DNA from: Lacticaseibacillus thailandensis DSM 22698 = JCM 13996
Lineage (GTDB): Bacteria; Bacillota; Bacilli; Lactobacillales; Lactobacillaceae
Length of the DNA: 64,000 nucleotides
Reading direction: 5' to 3'
Assembly: GCF_001312865.1 (NCBI RefSeq)
Contig: NZ_BBER01000003.1
Span: 211,502-275,501, forward strand
This document shows, piece by piece, positions 36,103 to 46,766 of this stretch (position 1 is its first letter; each line of letters opens with the position of its first letter). A program made the translations under genes and the position numbers. The notes beneath the pieces are model-generated. The model was not told the DNA's origin, did no database searches, and was given only the letters and a program-made list of their open reading frames with translations.

Positions 36103-37292
36103 TCATGGTGCCGTCGTCCTGGTGGGCTGGCCGTTAAACCGTGGCGTGAGCCAGTACTTGGCGGCGATGCGCTGACCCTGGTCGATCTTGGCCCACTGCT
36201 GAGCGGCAGTTAGTTCGTTACCACCATCGCAGGAAGCAAAGCCGCACTGGTGAGACAGGTACAAGCGGTTCTTGCCCAAAATGGCACTTGCCTTGTCCAG
36301 CAACCGGAGAACGCGATCCTCATCGTCCAACGTGCTGGTCTTACTGGATAGAGCACCCAAGACGACCTCGACGTTGGGCCGGTCCTGCAGGGCTTTGAGG
36401 GCCTCGATACTGCCGGCACGGTCGTCGTCCCATTCCAGGAAGAAACGGTCGTAGTGCTGGTCGTGCAGGAACTTCTGCGCGATGGCGGCGTAGGAACCAC
36501 CCGCAGCGTGCCGGCTGGCATAGTTGCCACGGCAGTTGTGCGTCCATACCTTCAAACCCAGTTGGTGGCCATAGTCGGTGACGGCGTTGTTGATGGCGAC
36601 GAACTCGTCGGCCAGACCATCCACGCCACCTTTGCCGTCCGCGAAGAAGCTCTGTTGGTTGTCGTCAGCGAACAGCTCCCAGAGGCAGTCGTCAAACTGA
36701 ATGATGGTACCACCAGCGGCTTTATACTCAGTCAGGAATTCCTTGTAGCGTTGATCAAGCCATCCTTGAGCGCGTCCGCAGTGGGGTAAACCTGGCCCTC
36801 ACCATAGAGGTGGTCAAACACGGACAGTTCGGTGAAGGCGTGGGCGGCACCCCAGACGGTGGTCTTCACGTCGTTGTCACCGGCCTGAGCCTTCAGTTCC
36901 TTGAAGATGTCGATGAAGTGGTGGTTTTTACCCGAGAGTGGCGCGGTGATGCGGATGCCGATGTCCTTGCGGGTTTCAAAGTGGCCTCCGTCATGGTCCT
37001 CGAAGGTGTAGCCGTGGTCGGTAATGTAACGTTCAACGCCGTGAAAGCCCCAAAGGAAGTCCAGGTGCCACATCGACTTGCTGTACTCGCCGTCAGTGAG
37101 GACGTCGATACCGTGTGCCTTTTCCTCAGCAATTACCTGCTTAATGGCGGCCGTTTCGGTTTCCTGGTAGCCGGGAAAATCCTGATAGAAGGGGTACTGG
37201 ATATCGTCACGATGTTCGATCTGATCCTTGTAGGTAAGTAGGTTGGCTGGCCGTAATAGCGAGCCGACGATTTGAAAACGAGATTTAGTCAT
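36103..37292 (-). CDS. MetE C-terminal-type cobalamin-independent methionine synthase family protein (one frameshift)
   Basis: A single-barrel protein of about 396 residues of the YxjG/YxjH type, related to the C-terminal half of MetE. Zinc ligands are visible: His and Cys in THNCRGN, Glu in FLEWDDD, Cys in SHQCGFASCDGG. The N-terminus FQIVGSLLRPANLL is typical. It probably transfers a methyl group to homocysteine; the methyl donor is unclear. One base seems missing near 36757; the new frame continues DQRYKEFLTEYKAAGGTIIQFDDC (cited in part). GGAGG precedes ATG 37292. A LysR gene diverges from it. Confidence 0.84.
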
Positions 37293-37376
37293 GTTGGTTG
37301 CCTCCGTGTTTTTTTATGATTGAGACCATTCTAACCACTTTGTCCGTTGATGAGGTAATTCTTAATATCTTGGTGA

Positions 37377-37398
37377 TATAATAGGCAACACCTATAAT
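37377..37398 (+). promoter_or_regulatory. Putative LysR box and promoter between metE-like and lysR genes
   Basis: ATAGG-CAACA-CCTAT (37381-37395) is an inverted repeat that satisfies the T-N11-A rule for LysR operators. TATAAT elements overlap it at 37377-37382 and 37393-37398. It lies just upstream of lysR, the usual place for autoregulation. Confidence 0.5.
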
Positions 37399-37412
37399 AC
37401 GGAGGCGGGAAG

Positions 37413-38339
37413 ATGCGGATTCAACAATTACAGTATTTAGAGAAAATTGCGGCAACGGGGTCGATCAACGAGGCGGCCAAACAACTGTACATTAGTCAGC
37501 CGTCGTTGTCGCAGGCGATGAAGGAACTGGAAAAGGAGTTTAACATCCAGTTGTTTTATCGTAGTCGCGGCGGCATTACGCTGACGGACGCCGGGCGTGA
37601 GTTCATCAACTATTCGCGTGGGGTGTTGGACCAGGTGGGGCTGCTGGAAGAACACTTTGGTCAGGGCAACGTCCGCAAGCGGGTGTTCAGCGTGTCGGCC
37701 CAACATTACGCCTTCGTGGTGCATGCCTTTGTCGACCTCGTGCGCGAAATTGGTGGGGATGCTTACCAATTCACGCTGCGGGAAACACAGACGGAGAACG
37801 TACTGAACGACGTGGCAACTTTGCGTAGCGAGTTGGGTGTGATTTATTTGAACCCGTTCAACGCAACGGTGATGCGGCGGCTGATTGCGGAGAAGGATTT
37901 GGAGTTCGTCCCGTTATTTAAGGCCCTGCCGCACGTCTTTGTGGGGCGTGATAACCCGCTGACCAAAAAGGCGCGGTTAACGCTGGACGATTTGCGTGAT
38001 TACCCGTACTTATCCTACGAACAGGGGGATACCAACTCGTTTTACTTTGCCGAAGAGATTCTTAGTACGTTACCACACAAGAAGCACATTCAAATTAGCG
38101 ACCGGGCGACGATCTTCAACCTGATGGTGGGGTTGAACGGGTACACTATCAGTTCGGGCATCATTCTAGCGAGCTGAACGACGAAAAAAATCGTGGCGAT
38201 TCCGTTGGCTGTCGATGACTCGATGACGCTGGGGTACCTACAGCACCGGAAGATGGAGCTGAGCGATACGGCGGAACGCTACCTCGTCATGCTCAAAGAC
38301 CACATCCGCGGGTACGGCTTCACGGTGTACGGGGATTGA
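37413..38339 (+). CDS. LysR-family transcriptional regulator (compensating indels near the end)
   Basis: A regulator of about 308 residues. The N-terminal helix-turn-helix is GSINEAAKQLYISQPSLSQAMKELE (cited in part), then a substrate-binding domain with ELGVIYLNPFN and LPHVFVGRDNPL. The visible frame stops at TGA 38175-38177, but the same frame reopens at 38190 with IVAIPLAVDDSMTLGYLQ and ends at TGA 38337-38339. A missing base near 38168 and an extra A in A7 38184-38190 would explain this: the join reads SELNDEKIVAIPL. Divergent from a methionine-synthase-like gene, so it may respond to a sulfur metabolite. Confidence 0.83.
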
Positions 38340-38513
38340 TTTGTCGGTCGAGTCCGGGGCTCGCGGTACCGGTCGTGTGGCGCCGCATTACTCGATGCAT
38401 ATCGCCCACATGCACCGTATTGGTCAGCAGTTAGTTGCGCCGCGTGCTATTTGCTTAACCCCCACCGTGAACAGGAGTATCGTAATGGTGACAACAAGTG
38501 GGAGGCAATGATT

Positions 38514-39421
38514 TTGGCACAATTGGACTTAACGAGCACCATTCAACTCAACAATGGGGTGGCTATGCCCCGCTTTGGCCTCGGCGTCTGGCAGACGGAT
38601 AATACCACCGCTGCCGCATCCGTGACCGCAGCCATCAGGCATGGCTACCGCATGATTGATACCGCTAAACAGTACGGTAACGAAGCGGGCGTGGGTCGCG
38701 GCCTGGCCGCCGCTTTTGCCGATGGTTCCGTTCGGCGACAAGACGTCTTTGTGACGTCCAAAGTAATGAACGGCGATCACGGCTATGAGCGCACCCTCGC
38801 TAAATTTGAGGGGACCATGCGGCGTCTGCAACTGGATTACCTCGACCTGTACCTGATCCACTGGCCGGTGGACGGTTTGTACGTGGCAACGTGGCGGGCG
38901 CTGGAGAAACTGTACCGTGACGGCCGGGTACGGGCCATTGGCGTGTCCAACTTTGACGTCCAGCGATTACAGGTTTTGATGCGGTCAGCCACCGTTCAGC
39001 CGGCCGTGAACCAGGTCGAATTTAACCCGGTAATGCAGGAACACGAAATGCGTGATTTCGCAGCCGCGCACAACATTGTCGTCGAGGGTTGGTCGCCGCT
39101 CGGTGGTGGGCAGGCGTTGAGTAACCCCGTCGTCGGCCTGATTGCCCAGAAGCACCACAAGAGCGCGGCGCAGATTATCCTGCGTTACGACGTGCAAAGT
39201 GGCGTGGTCACGATCCCCAAGACTGTGCACGAACAGCGATGGTAGAAAATGCCGACATTTTTGACTTTGCCCTCGACGAACAGGACATGCAGGCCATCGC
39301 CGGGTTGGATCAGAACCGTCACTCCCTGTGGTACGACGCTTTTGGGTGGTACGGTACCGACACTGACTACGGGATGGCCACGCAAAAATGGCCCGACTCG
39401 GCGCCGGACTACGATGACTAA
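38514..39421 (+). CDS. Aldo/keto reductase (one frameshift)
   Basis: An NADPH-dependent oxidoreductase of about 302 residues. The catalytic tetrad is visible: Asp and Tyr in MIDTAKQYGNE, Lys in FVTSKVMN, His in YLIHWPVD; GVSNFDVQRL and PAVNQVEFNP are family motifs and VTIPKT is in the cofactor site. One base is missing near 39238; the tail then reads MVENADIFDFALDEQDMQAI. TTG 38514 is preferred because GGGAGG at 38500-38505 would be only two bases from the ATG at 38508. Substrate unknown; members reduce diketogluconate, methylglyoxal or other carbonyls. Confidence 0.85.
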
Positions 39422-39431
39422 TGAATTAATT

Positions 39432-39461
39432 AAGCGGTGTTTACGCAACACCGCTTTTTTT
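39432..39461. terminator. Bidirectional terminator
   Basis: AGCGGTGTT pairs with AACACCGCT around a short loop, with T6 on the plus side, between convergent genes. Confidence 0.85.
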
Positions 39462-39636
39462 AGTGCTTTTTATGCCGCCCACTGCGCCAGATTTGGTGAC
39501 CCCACAGGAACACAACGAGGCCCAGGGCATCCATAATGAAGAAGGCCACCTGGTCCTTCACGCCCATGGAGCTACCCAGAATTAGGCTCAGGCCTAGTAA
39601 CATGCCGATGACACCCACCACGCGTCGTAATTGCAT
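39460..39636 (-). CDS. Small membrane protein, unknown
   Basis: A 58-residue protein with two hydrophobic helices (VVGVIGMLLGLSLILG and VAFFIMDALGLVVFLWG) and a basic C-terminus ending GRHKKH. No family recognised. AAGGGAG about ten bases before ATG 39636 supports translation; the in-frame TTG at 39654 overlaps that site. Confidence 0.6.
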   Translation of the reverse strand: MQLRRVVGVIGMLLGLSLILGSSMGVKDQVAFFIMDALGLVVFLWGHQIWRSGRHKKH

Positions 39637-39808
39637 TCGCCACACTCCCTTCAAAGTGGATTATATACTGCGGGGGAGGCGTCCGCTATCGGTGATGGCG
39701 ATATGCTTTGTCCGCCGAATTATTGGTATGGTAAACTATATAGCAATATAGCACCGTGATGGCAGGAATATCACGGCGTGTGTAGTGATTGGCAGGGGAG
39801 GGGCAACA

Positions 39809-40982
39809 ATGGCTTTTATTGGGACATTAACGCTATTATTAATTACTACGTTGTTGGCGGGACACCTGGGCCAACGCGTGGGGTTACCCGCCGTAGTGCC
39901 GCAGCTACTAGTGGGGGTGGTACTGGGACCCGCCATGTTGGGTTGGGTCCACGCTGACACCAACCTGACCACCTTTGCGGACATCGGGGTCGTTATCCTG
40001 ATGTTCCTTGGGGGCATGGAGAGTGATATCGACCTCCTCAAGCGGTACCTACGGCCGGCATTGATTGTTGCCTGCGCTGGGGTCATCATGCCCGTGGTGC
40101 TGGTTGGGCTGGCGAGCCGTGGGTTTGGCGTGAGCTGGACCGAGGCGGCGTTTATCGGCGTGATCTTCTCCGCAACGTCGGTCTCCATTTCGGTGGCCGT
40201 GCTTAAAGAGTTCCACTACCTCAACACGCGCGAAGGGGCCACCATCCTTGGTGCGGCCGTGGCTGATGACATTATCGGGGTCATCCTGTTGAGCGTCATG
40301 ATTGCGATTCTTGCGGTGAGGGCCTGAATACGGGGGGGCAACAAAGTAACCTAGCAATCGTCCTTGGGGAGCAGGTGGCGTTCTTCGTGTTCATCTACAT
40401 CCTGATCCGGTGGTTGACACCAATGTTGTTACACTTCAGTGACCGGCTGACGATGACCAGTAGTTCGACCATCATGGCGATGGTGATCTGCCTGGGTACC
40501 GCGTGCTGGCGGAGGAAGTGGGCCTCAGTGGCGCGGTTGGGGCCTTCTTTGCTGGAGTCGCGGTGGCGCAGACGGATTACAAAGCCGAAGCGCTATCGGA
40601 CATCGAACCGCTGGGCTATGCAACGTTTATCCCGTTGTTCTTCGTGAGCGTGGGGCTGAACGTGAAGTTCGATGGCCTTAGCCGCGACTGGCTGTTCATC
40701 CTAGTGCTGAGTGTACTGGGTGTCGTGACCAAACTCTGGGGTTGTGGCCTGGGGGCCCGTCTGAGCGGATTTGAGCGGTCCAGTGCACACGTCATTGGGG
40801 CGGGGATGATCTCCCGTGGCGAGATGGGGCTCATCACTGCCCAGATTGGTTATGCAGCGCACCTGCTGCGGCCTGATTTTTATTCGTCGATTATTTTGGC
40901 CATCATCGTGGTGACCATCGTTGCACCGTTCATGTTGAAATTTAGTATTGCCCGGGCGAACCGGGCGGCGACGACCCACTAA
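39809..40982 (+). CDS. CPA2-family Na+/H+ (Kef/NapA-type) antiporter, no TrkA domain (two frameshifts)
   Basis: A membrane antiporter of about 391 residues. GLPAVVPQLLVGVVLGPAMLG (cited in part) is the conserved second-third helix region; AAVADDIIGVILLS holds the paired Asp residues of the ion site; EEVGLSGAVGAFFAGV and FIPLFFVSVGLNV are typical of NapA/GerN antiporters. One base seems missing near 40313 and another near 40503. GGGGAGGGG upstream of ATG 39809. Unlike the antiporter at 6679 it has no C-terminal nucleotide-binding domain. Confidence 0.84.
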
Positions 40983-41004
40983 CTGTGGGCACGTAGCCTA
41001 TGCT

Positions 41005-41035
41005 AGCCGTCGACCAGTGTGGTCGGCGGCTTTTT
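41005..41035 (+). terminator. Intrinsic terminator after the second antiporter
   Basis: AGCCGTCGACCA (41005-41016) pairs with TGGTCGGCGGCT (41020-41031), one G-U, then T run. Confidence 0.88.
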
Positions 41036-41195
41036 GCTGGCCATGAGAATTACTGGCGAATTGTGTGAGAGCAAAATGGCAATTTATCTTGATTTTGTTT
41101 AATAAAAGTCTCATACTAATGCCAACGCACTTTGATGATCACTCAGTTACTTTAATTGCATCGCGTTCATTTGGGAGCGCGCAGGGGGTAAGCTT

Positions 41196-42179
41196 ATGCA
41201 TTATACGGTTCTTGGTGCCGGCGCCATGGGGTTACGGTATGGGGTCTTGTTACAAGAGGTTGCGGGGATGAAGGTCGACTTTGTCGATAACTGGGACCCT
41301 GAAGTAGACACGATTCACTCGCAGGGTGGGGTGTTTGTGTCCCGTGATGGTGAGGATAAGCACCTCGTGCCAATCAATATTTACCGGCCGGAGGAGTACA
41401 CCGGTGACCCCGACGCTTACATTATTTTCTGCAAGCAAATGGGATTGCAGAAAATGTTGACGGAGTGTGCGCACTTTTTCAAGCCGCACCAGTACGCCAT
41501 TACTTGTATGAACGGTATGGGTCACATTGAAAAGATCAACCAGTACTTCCCCCAGGAGCACGTTCTGGGTGGGACTGCACTGATTGCGACGGTCCTGAAT
41601 GGTCCCGGCGACGTTGACTTTATTGGTCGGCCCGGCGCTGGTACCATGAACATCTGCCCGCAAACAGAAGTGGCGGACGACTTTACCCACCAAGTGGTCA
41701 CGGACTTTCAGGCGGCGCACCTCAACCCGAACTTGACGGACAACTTTGTGGGCACGTTAATGGCCAAAGTTACGTTTAACTCGGTGGTCAATACGCTATG
41801 TACGATGTTTGAGATCACCATGGGGGAATTCATCGCGTCACCGGTGGCGGAAAAACTGTCCCGACAGTTAATTGACGAAGCTTACAGTGCCTGTGAGGCG
41901 GCTGGAATTCAACTGCTGAATACTCGTGAGGAGGAATGGCAGAGCGTGGTGCACGTTAGTCGGGACGCCAACCCATTGCACTACCCGTCGATGTATCAGG
42001 ACATGTCGAAGAACCGGCCCACTGAGGTCGATTATATCAACGGCTACATCTATGAGGTGGGGCATGCCCACGGCTTTGAAGCTACGACGCATAATTTTCT
42101 GCGCAACTTGGTCCACCTGGCTGAGTTTGGCAAAACTTTTGATATGGATGCGTTCCGCGCTGCCGTTTTGGCACGGTAA
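41196..42179 (+). CDS. Ketopantoate reductase family protein (ApbA/PanE)
   Basis: A cytoplasmic NADPH-dependent 2-dehydropantoate 2-reductase-like enzyme, 327 residues. VLGAGAMGLRYGVLL is the nucleotide motif, FCKQMGLQ and CMNGMGHIEKI follow, a catalytic Lys is in LMAKVTFNSVVN, and NRPTEVDYINGYI near the C-terminus is the classical PanE signature. It could make pantoate for CoA, but no panB/panC lie nearby and lactobacilli have several 2-hydroxyacid-reducing paralogues. Frame intact. Confidence 0.85.
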   Translation: MHYTVLGAGAMGLRYGVLLQEVAGMKVDFVDNWDPEVDTIHSQGGVFVSRDGEDKHLVPINIYRPEEYTGDPDAYIIFCKQMGLQKMLTECAHFFKPHQYAITCMNGMGHIEKINQYFPQEHVLGGTALIATVLNGPGDVDFIGRPGAGTMNICPQTEVADDFTHQVVTDFQAAHLNPNLTDNFVGTLMAKVTFNSVVNTLCTMFEITMGEFIASPVAEKLSRQLIDEAYSACEAAGIQLLNTREEEWQSVVHVSRDANPLHYPSMYQDMSKNRPTEVDYINGYIYEVGHAHGFEATTHNFLRNLVHLAEFGKTFDMDAFRAAVLAR

Positions 42180-42196
42180 CATCCCGATAGTACGAC

Positions 42197-42232
42197 AAAG
42201 CCCTACCGTAAGTGCCTACGGTAGGGCTTTTA
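42197..42232. terminator. Bidirectional terminator
   Basis: AAAGCCCTACCGTA (42197-42210) and TACGGTAGGGCTTT (42217-42230), between convergent genes. Confidence 0.92.
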
Positions 42233-42239
42233 GCTGTGG

Positions 42240-42820
42240 TTATTCATCTTCCTTAAACTGGGCAATCAGCGGCTGGAGGGTAATGACGCGCGCCAGGCTG
42301 GTGGCGGGGTCCCGGCAGTCATTTTGGGTCCACTCGCGCAGAATCATGGCGATGGACGCTTCAAAGGTGGAGAGCATGTAGTCCAGTTCCAGGACGGATA
42401 GTTCTGGGTGGCGCTGATGGTACGGCTCGATGAGCGCCTCGTGCAGACGTTCATACAGGGCTCATCGTGACCGAACGGTAACGTGTTGAGGTGGGCAAAG
42501 TAGACGCGGTAGAACGCCTCGTCCGCTTTGATCATCGCTAAGAAGTGCATGGCGGCGTCTTCGAGGCTGCTGGCGAGGTAAAACTTCCCGGTTTCGGGGT
42601 AGAAAAAGGTCAGTAACAGGTTGTAGGCACTGTCGCCGGTTTCGTCCACGACGGTGTAGATGCTGTCGTAGTGTTCATAGAACGTCGACCGGTTGATGCC
42701 CACCAGTTGGCAGACTTCGTTGACGGTAATCTTGTTGATGGGTTTTTGTGACCACAGGGAAAAGACGGCTTGTGCGATGCGCTGATGCGTACGTTCCCAG
42801 TTGCGGTTATGGTTGGCCAA
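42240..42820 (-). CDS. TetR/AcrR-family transcriptional regulator (one frameshift)
   Basis: A repressor of about 193 residues. The N-terminal domain has IAQAVFSLWSQKPINKITVNEVCQLVGINRSTFYEHYDS (cited in fragments), a clear TetR helix-turn-helix of the lactobacillar type. One base seems missing near 42463; corrected, the ligand domain continues LYERLHEALIEPYHQRHPELS and ends LIAQFKEDE at TAA 42240-42242. A TTG start at 42820 with GGAGG ten bases upstream is preferred. Target unknown. Confidence 0.82.
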
Positions 42821-42856
42821 GGTAAATTTCCTCCGTGGTTTCAGGGTAGGGTGCAA

Positions 42857-43508
42857 TTGTTCATCATTATATATGTTGTGTTGTCATATCAGGATATTAC
42901 GGGTACGCCTATACCAAAATATAAGAACTATTGATAGTGGCTGTCTGGTCGGTGGCTACGTGCCGGGGACTAGGTGGTGTGCGTGCGGCTATGAGCATAC
43001 CCAAGCCCACCCGTATTGTACAAAATGGGATAACGGTTGGTCACCAGACAATTAGCGCGGAAAAGTCGAGTTTTACCGGGTGACTGGGTGCGCTGTGGGG
43101 GCAGGTCAAGGCCAAACGTTAAGTTGACGGTCGTCAGCCCGTGCCGGCCGTATTGCGGCGTGCTGGCGTGGTTGGTGACATGAATAGTTGCACGTGGCAA
43201 TTAGATGAGCAAGATCGGTACTGCATGATAAATGCGTGGGCGGCGGCTAACCATTTGGTGGCCAAAATAACATGGACCTATCAAAAACGGCTGCAAACGG
43301 CACTACGAGTGGTGGGCGCGTGCACCGAGAAAGTTAAGTTAGTTTTGGGAGTGGGTGGTCGCTAAGCGTGTGGGTCACGGTCCGCGTTAACATGAGGGTA
43401 ACCTGTGTGCCACGTACCGGTCGTTGCGTTATGCGCAGCGGCGTAGATGGATTAAAATAGAGCGTAGACACACAAAGCCGTTGAAAGCCAAAGTAAGGGG
43501 TTGTTGAA
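42857..43508. other. 650-base gap upstream of the glycosylation locus
   Basis: No gene, terminator or repeat stands out. Short open frames here (for example 43141-43365 on the plus strand) lack a ribosome binding site and protein-like composition. The region should hold the promoter of the first glycosyltransferase gene. Confidence 0.4.
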
Positions 43509-45109
43509 GTGATATTTTTCATTAACAGTATTATGCAGGCTAACAAGTCAGGGATCGAGTTTGCACAACTCAAACGCATTGAGTTGTTTAATGATCACCA
43601 TGAGGACTACCGGCTGATCGTGCGGGACTGGGACCCCAAGTTGCACCCGGTCACGCGGGCGGCGGGAGTGCCCGACGACAAGCTAATTAATATGTTTGAA
43701 TACTTTCAAGACGCCATGACGCTGCCAGACCACCCAGTACACTTAGCGGACCTTGATTTTGGCGTGGGGGGTACCCACGCGACGGAGGAAGCCACTCGCT
43801 TTTTGGTGTATAACGCGCAGAACCAGCTGGTAGCGCGGGTCAACTTCACCGGCGACGACCAGGTGGTGACATCCACCGAGCTGTTCGACGGCTTTGGCAA
43901 CTTGTACCGCGTGGATTATTACGACACGCGGGGGTTCCGTACGCTGGAACAGTGGTACACGCCTGACAACAAAATTGGTACCGAGGCTTGGCTGGATGTG
44001 CACGGGCTGCCCGTGGTAGAAAAGTTCTACCGCCCGGACAATACGGGCGAACTGACCGCGACCGGCTGGCGCCTGACGGACCGCAACGACGGCAAAGTGT
44101 ACATGTTCGATACGGTCGAGGAATTGACGTTGCAGTTTCTCAATGACCTGAATGCTGAGTACTGGTCCCAGGAGCACCCCAACATCTTTGTGTTGGACCG
44201 CGGACACGTGGCGGACTGGGGCCTGTTGCACCTCGACCGGCCAGCGTACACCGTTAATCATCTGCACAACGCCCACGCGAGCGGCCAGGATCCGATGGCG
44301 CCCATCGTTAACAACAACTACGAGTTCACCCTCAATGCCATTAACGGCTACGACGCCATCGTTTCGTCGACGCACAAGCAAAGCGCCGACGTCGAACGGC
44401 GCTACCACCCGACGGCTAAGCTCTTTACGATCCCGGTGGGCGTGGTACCCGACCGCCTGTTACAGGCTCCACGTATTCCGGTGAGCGAACGCACCTTTGG
44501 TAAAATGGTCGTCTTTGCCCGCATTGCGCCAGAAAAGCAACTGGATCAGCTGACCAAGGCGTTCGCACAGATCCACGCGGCGGTACCAGCAGCAACGCTG
44601 GACCTGTACGGTTATGCTGATAACAACAATAATTACGCAGCTAAGCGGGCGGTGCAGCGCGTGATCGACGCCAACCACCTCGGAGATGCCGTAACGTTCA
44701 AGGGGTACACGACTGACGTCGATACGGCCGAGAACGATGCCATGTTGTATGGGTTAACGTCCAACATGGAGGCTTTAACCTCGCCATCATGGAAGCCATC
44801 GCCCACGGGTTGATTCCCATCACCTATGACGTCAATTACGGACCAAACGAGATTACCCAGGACCACGTAAATGGGCGGGTGGTGCCATACGGTGACATCG
44901 ATGCCTTTGCCCAGGCCGCCATCGAAATTCTGCAGGATCCCGACCTCGCGCAGCGCTACAGCACCGCGGCGTACGCTTCAGCTGAGCGGTACTCCGAGGC
45001 GAATGTCTGGCAGGCCTGGCGGGCGCTACTTGACGACGCCGACCAGCTGTGGCCGGCTAAGTTGGCGGCGGCGCGGCTCGACGGAACGGCAGCAAAGGGG
45101 GACAAGTAG
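43509..45109 (+). CDS. GT4-family glycosyltransferase, TagE/GtfA-like (one frameshift)
   Basis: A cytoplasmic glycosyltransferase of about 533 residues. The N-terminal half (MIFFINSIMQANKSGIEF onward) is an acceptor-binding domain like that of GtfA and poly(glycerol-phosphate) glucosyltransferases; the C-terminal half is a GT-B donor domain starting MVVFARIAPEKQLDQLTKAF and carrying the E-x7-E motif EGFNLAIMEAIAHG after correction. One G is missing near 44772. Its position at the head of the accessory Sec locus suggests it adds sugars to the serine-rich adhesin; wall teichoic acid glycosylation is the alternative. ATG of the next gene follows its stop directly. Confidence 0.75.
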
Positions 45110-46652
45110 ATGTATTACTTCATAACGGAAAATGTTTTCGGCTTGAATTCGGGGACGAAACACGCAGCGGCCCGGCGCACCAACCTGTTCAACGCTGAGG
45201 GCGAGCGGGCCTACTACGTTTCGCGTAACTACAACCGGTTCCTCAGCCGGGATTTAGCGAACATTGGCCTGAACCCCCAGGAATCGATCAACATGTACGA
45301 CTTTTTTTCAGGACACTCTGGACGTGCCACGGCGGGAGCAAAATCTCCGCCTGTTGCCGGAGGTTCCGCTGAATAAGTACCACGTGGATGGTGTGAGTGC
45401 CAACTATTCGGTGATCAAGCATGCAGGCCGGGAAGTCGGCCGCATTAACGTTTTACCCGCCACGGTGGGTTTGACGATGGACGTGGAGAGCCGCGACCTG
45501 CGCGGCAACATCGTCGCCCGGGAGAACTGGGACTGGCGTGGATTTAAGTCCTCGCAAGATCACTTCCACCCGGACGGGAGTGTGGCCTCGCGCACTTACT
45601 TTAACCGGCAGGGTCGTCCCGTTTTGGAAGAGGTCTGGATGAACGTCAACGGGCAGTTGGCTCCCTCGATGTGGGAACTGTTGAACTATCGTGGGCACAA
45701 TTACCGCTTCAATACGGAGGACCAGTTGTTCCTGTTCTTCCTGAACGAGCTGATTAGCAAAGATGACCAGGCAATCTTGATCAGTGACCGCCACACTCTG
45801 GATTACGTCGTGGCTGACGTGCAGGGGGCCAAGGCCAAGTGGGGTTACTTGCACGGGGTGCATACCGATAAGCCTGCGACCCCGGGACGCGGACACATCC
45901 TCAACGTGTACCGCACCCTGTTGCAAGACCGCGCGGATGCATTTGATGGGGTCTTTGTGGCCACTCCCGAGCAACAGCACGAGTTGCAGCAACGGTTCCC
46001 CGACATGACGGTGCGGGTGGCACCCGATACCACCGTGCCTACGACGTATGACCACCAGGCGGGCGCACAGCCAACGGTTATCTTTGTTGGCCGGTTTGGG
46101 CCGGATAAGCGCCCCGAACAAGCCATCCAGATGATGGCCCAGGTGGTCCAACGCGTGCCCAACGCGCAACTGCACCTTTATGGTTACGCACCGGATGACG
46201 CCACGCTGGCCAACCTCAACCGCCAGATCAACAAGTTGGGGTTGAAGGACCACGTAATTGTCGGCGCCTACCTGAGCCAACGAGACCTGGCCCACGTGTA
46301 CGCTACGGCCGACGTGATCGTGCAAACTTCCAGCTCCGAGAGTTTCGGCATGAACCTGGTCGAAGCGATGAGTTACGGGGTGCCGGTGGTCACTTATAAC
46401 GTGCCGTACGGGGCGGCTAACCTGGTGCGGAACGGGGATAACGGTTACGTCGTGCCTGATAATGCCACCAAGCAGATGGCGGCCAAAGTATCCAAGTTGC
46501 TGACGGACAAACGTGACTGGTCTGCCAAGAGTGCCGCGGCTTTGGCGTGGGCCCGGGAGTTTACGTACGGCCGTGATGATCAAGTGGTTGAAGGCATTAC
46601 GCCAATAAATGGCAGGTGGAATATTACACAGAGTGTAGCGTCCGCAAACTAA
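45110..46652 (+). CDS. GT4-family glycosyltransferase, second TagE/GtfA-like copy (one frameshift)
   Basis: A paralogue of about 514 residues. MYYFITENVFGLNSGTKHAA opens the acceptor domain; the donor domain has VIFVGRFGPDKRPEQAIQMM and the E-x7-E motif ESFGMNLVEAMSYG. The T7 run 45302-45308 carries one extra T; correcting it joins NMYDFF to QDTLDVPRREQNLRLL. It is coupled to the upstream glycosyltransferase gene and closed by a strong terminator, so the two form an operon of their own next to secA2. Confidence 0.75.
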
Positions 46653-46704
46653 AACGTGGGCCAGCAACGATCCTTAGTTAGGGATTGTTGCTGGCCCACG
46701 TTTG
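46652..46704. terminator. Strong bidirectional terminator
   Basis: A stem of about 22 bp (46652-46673 with 46681-46703; core GGGCCAGCAAC / GTTGCTGGCCC) between convergent glycosyltransferase genes. Confidence 0.92.
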
Positions 46705-46766
46705 TATATCGAGGCATAACCGTTGTCCAGTCCGCCTCATTTTGTGCAATTCTATTTTGCGGGTGG

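Noticed and set aside
43141..43365. A 74-codon frame in the gap before the glycosyltransferases
   Set aside because: No ribosome site, no recognisable composition or motif; TTG/ATG-started chance frame in GC-rich DNA.
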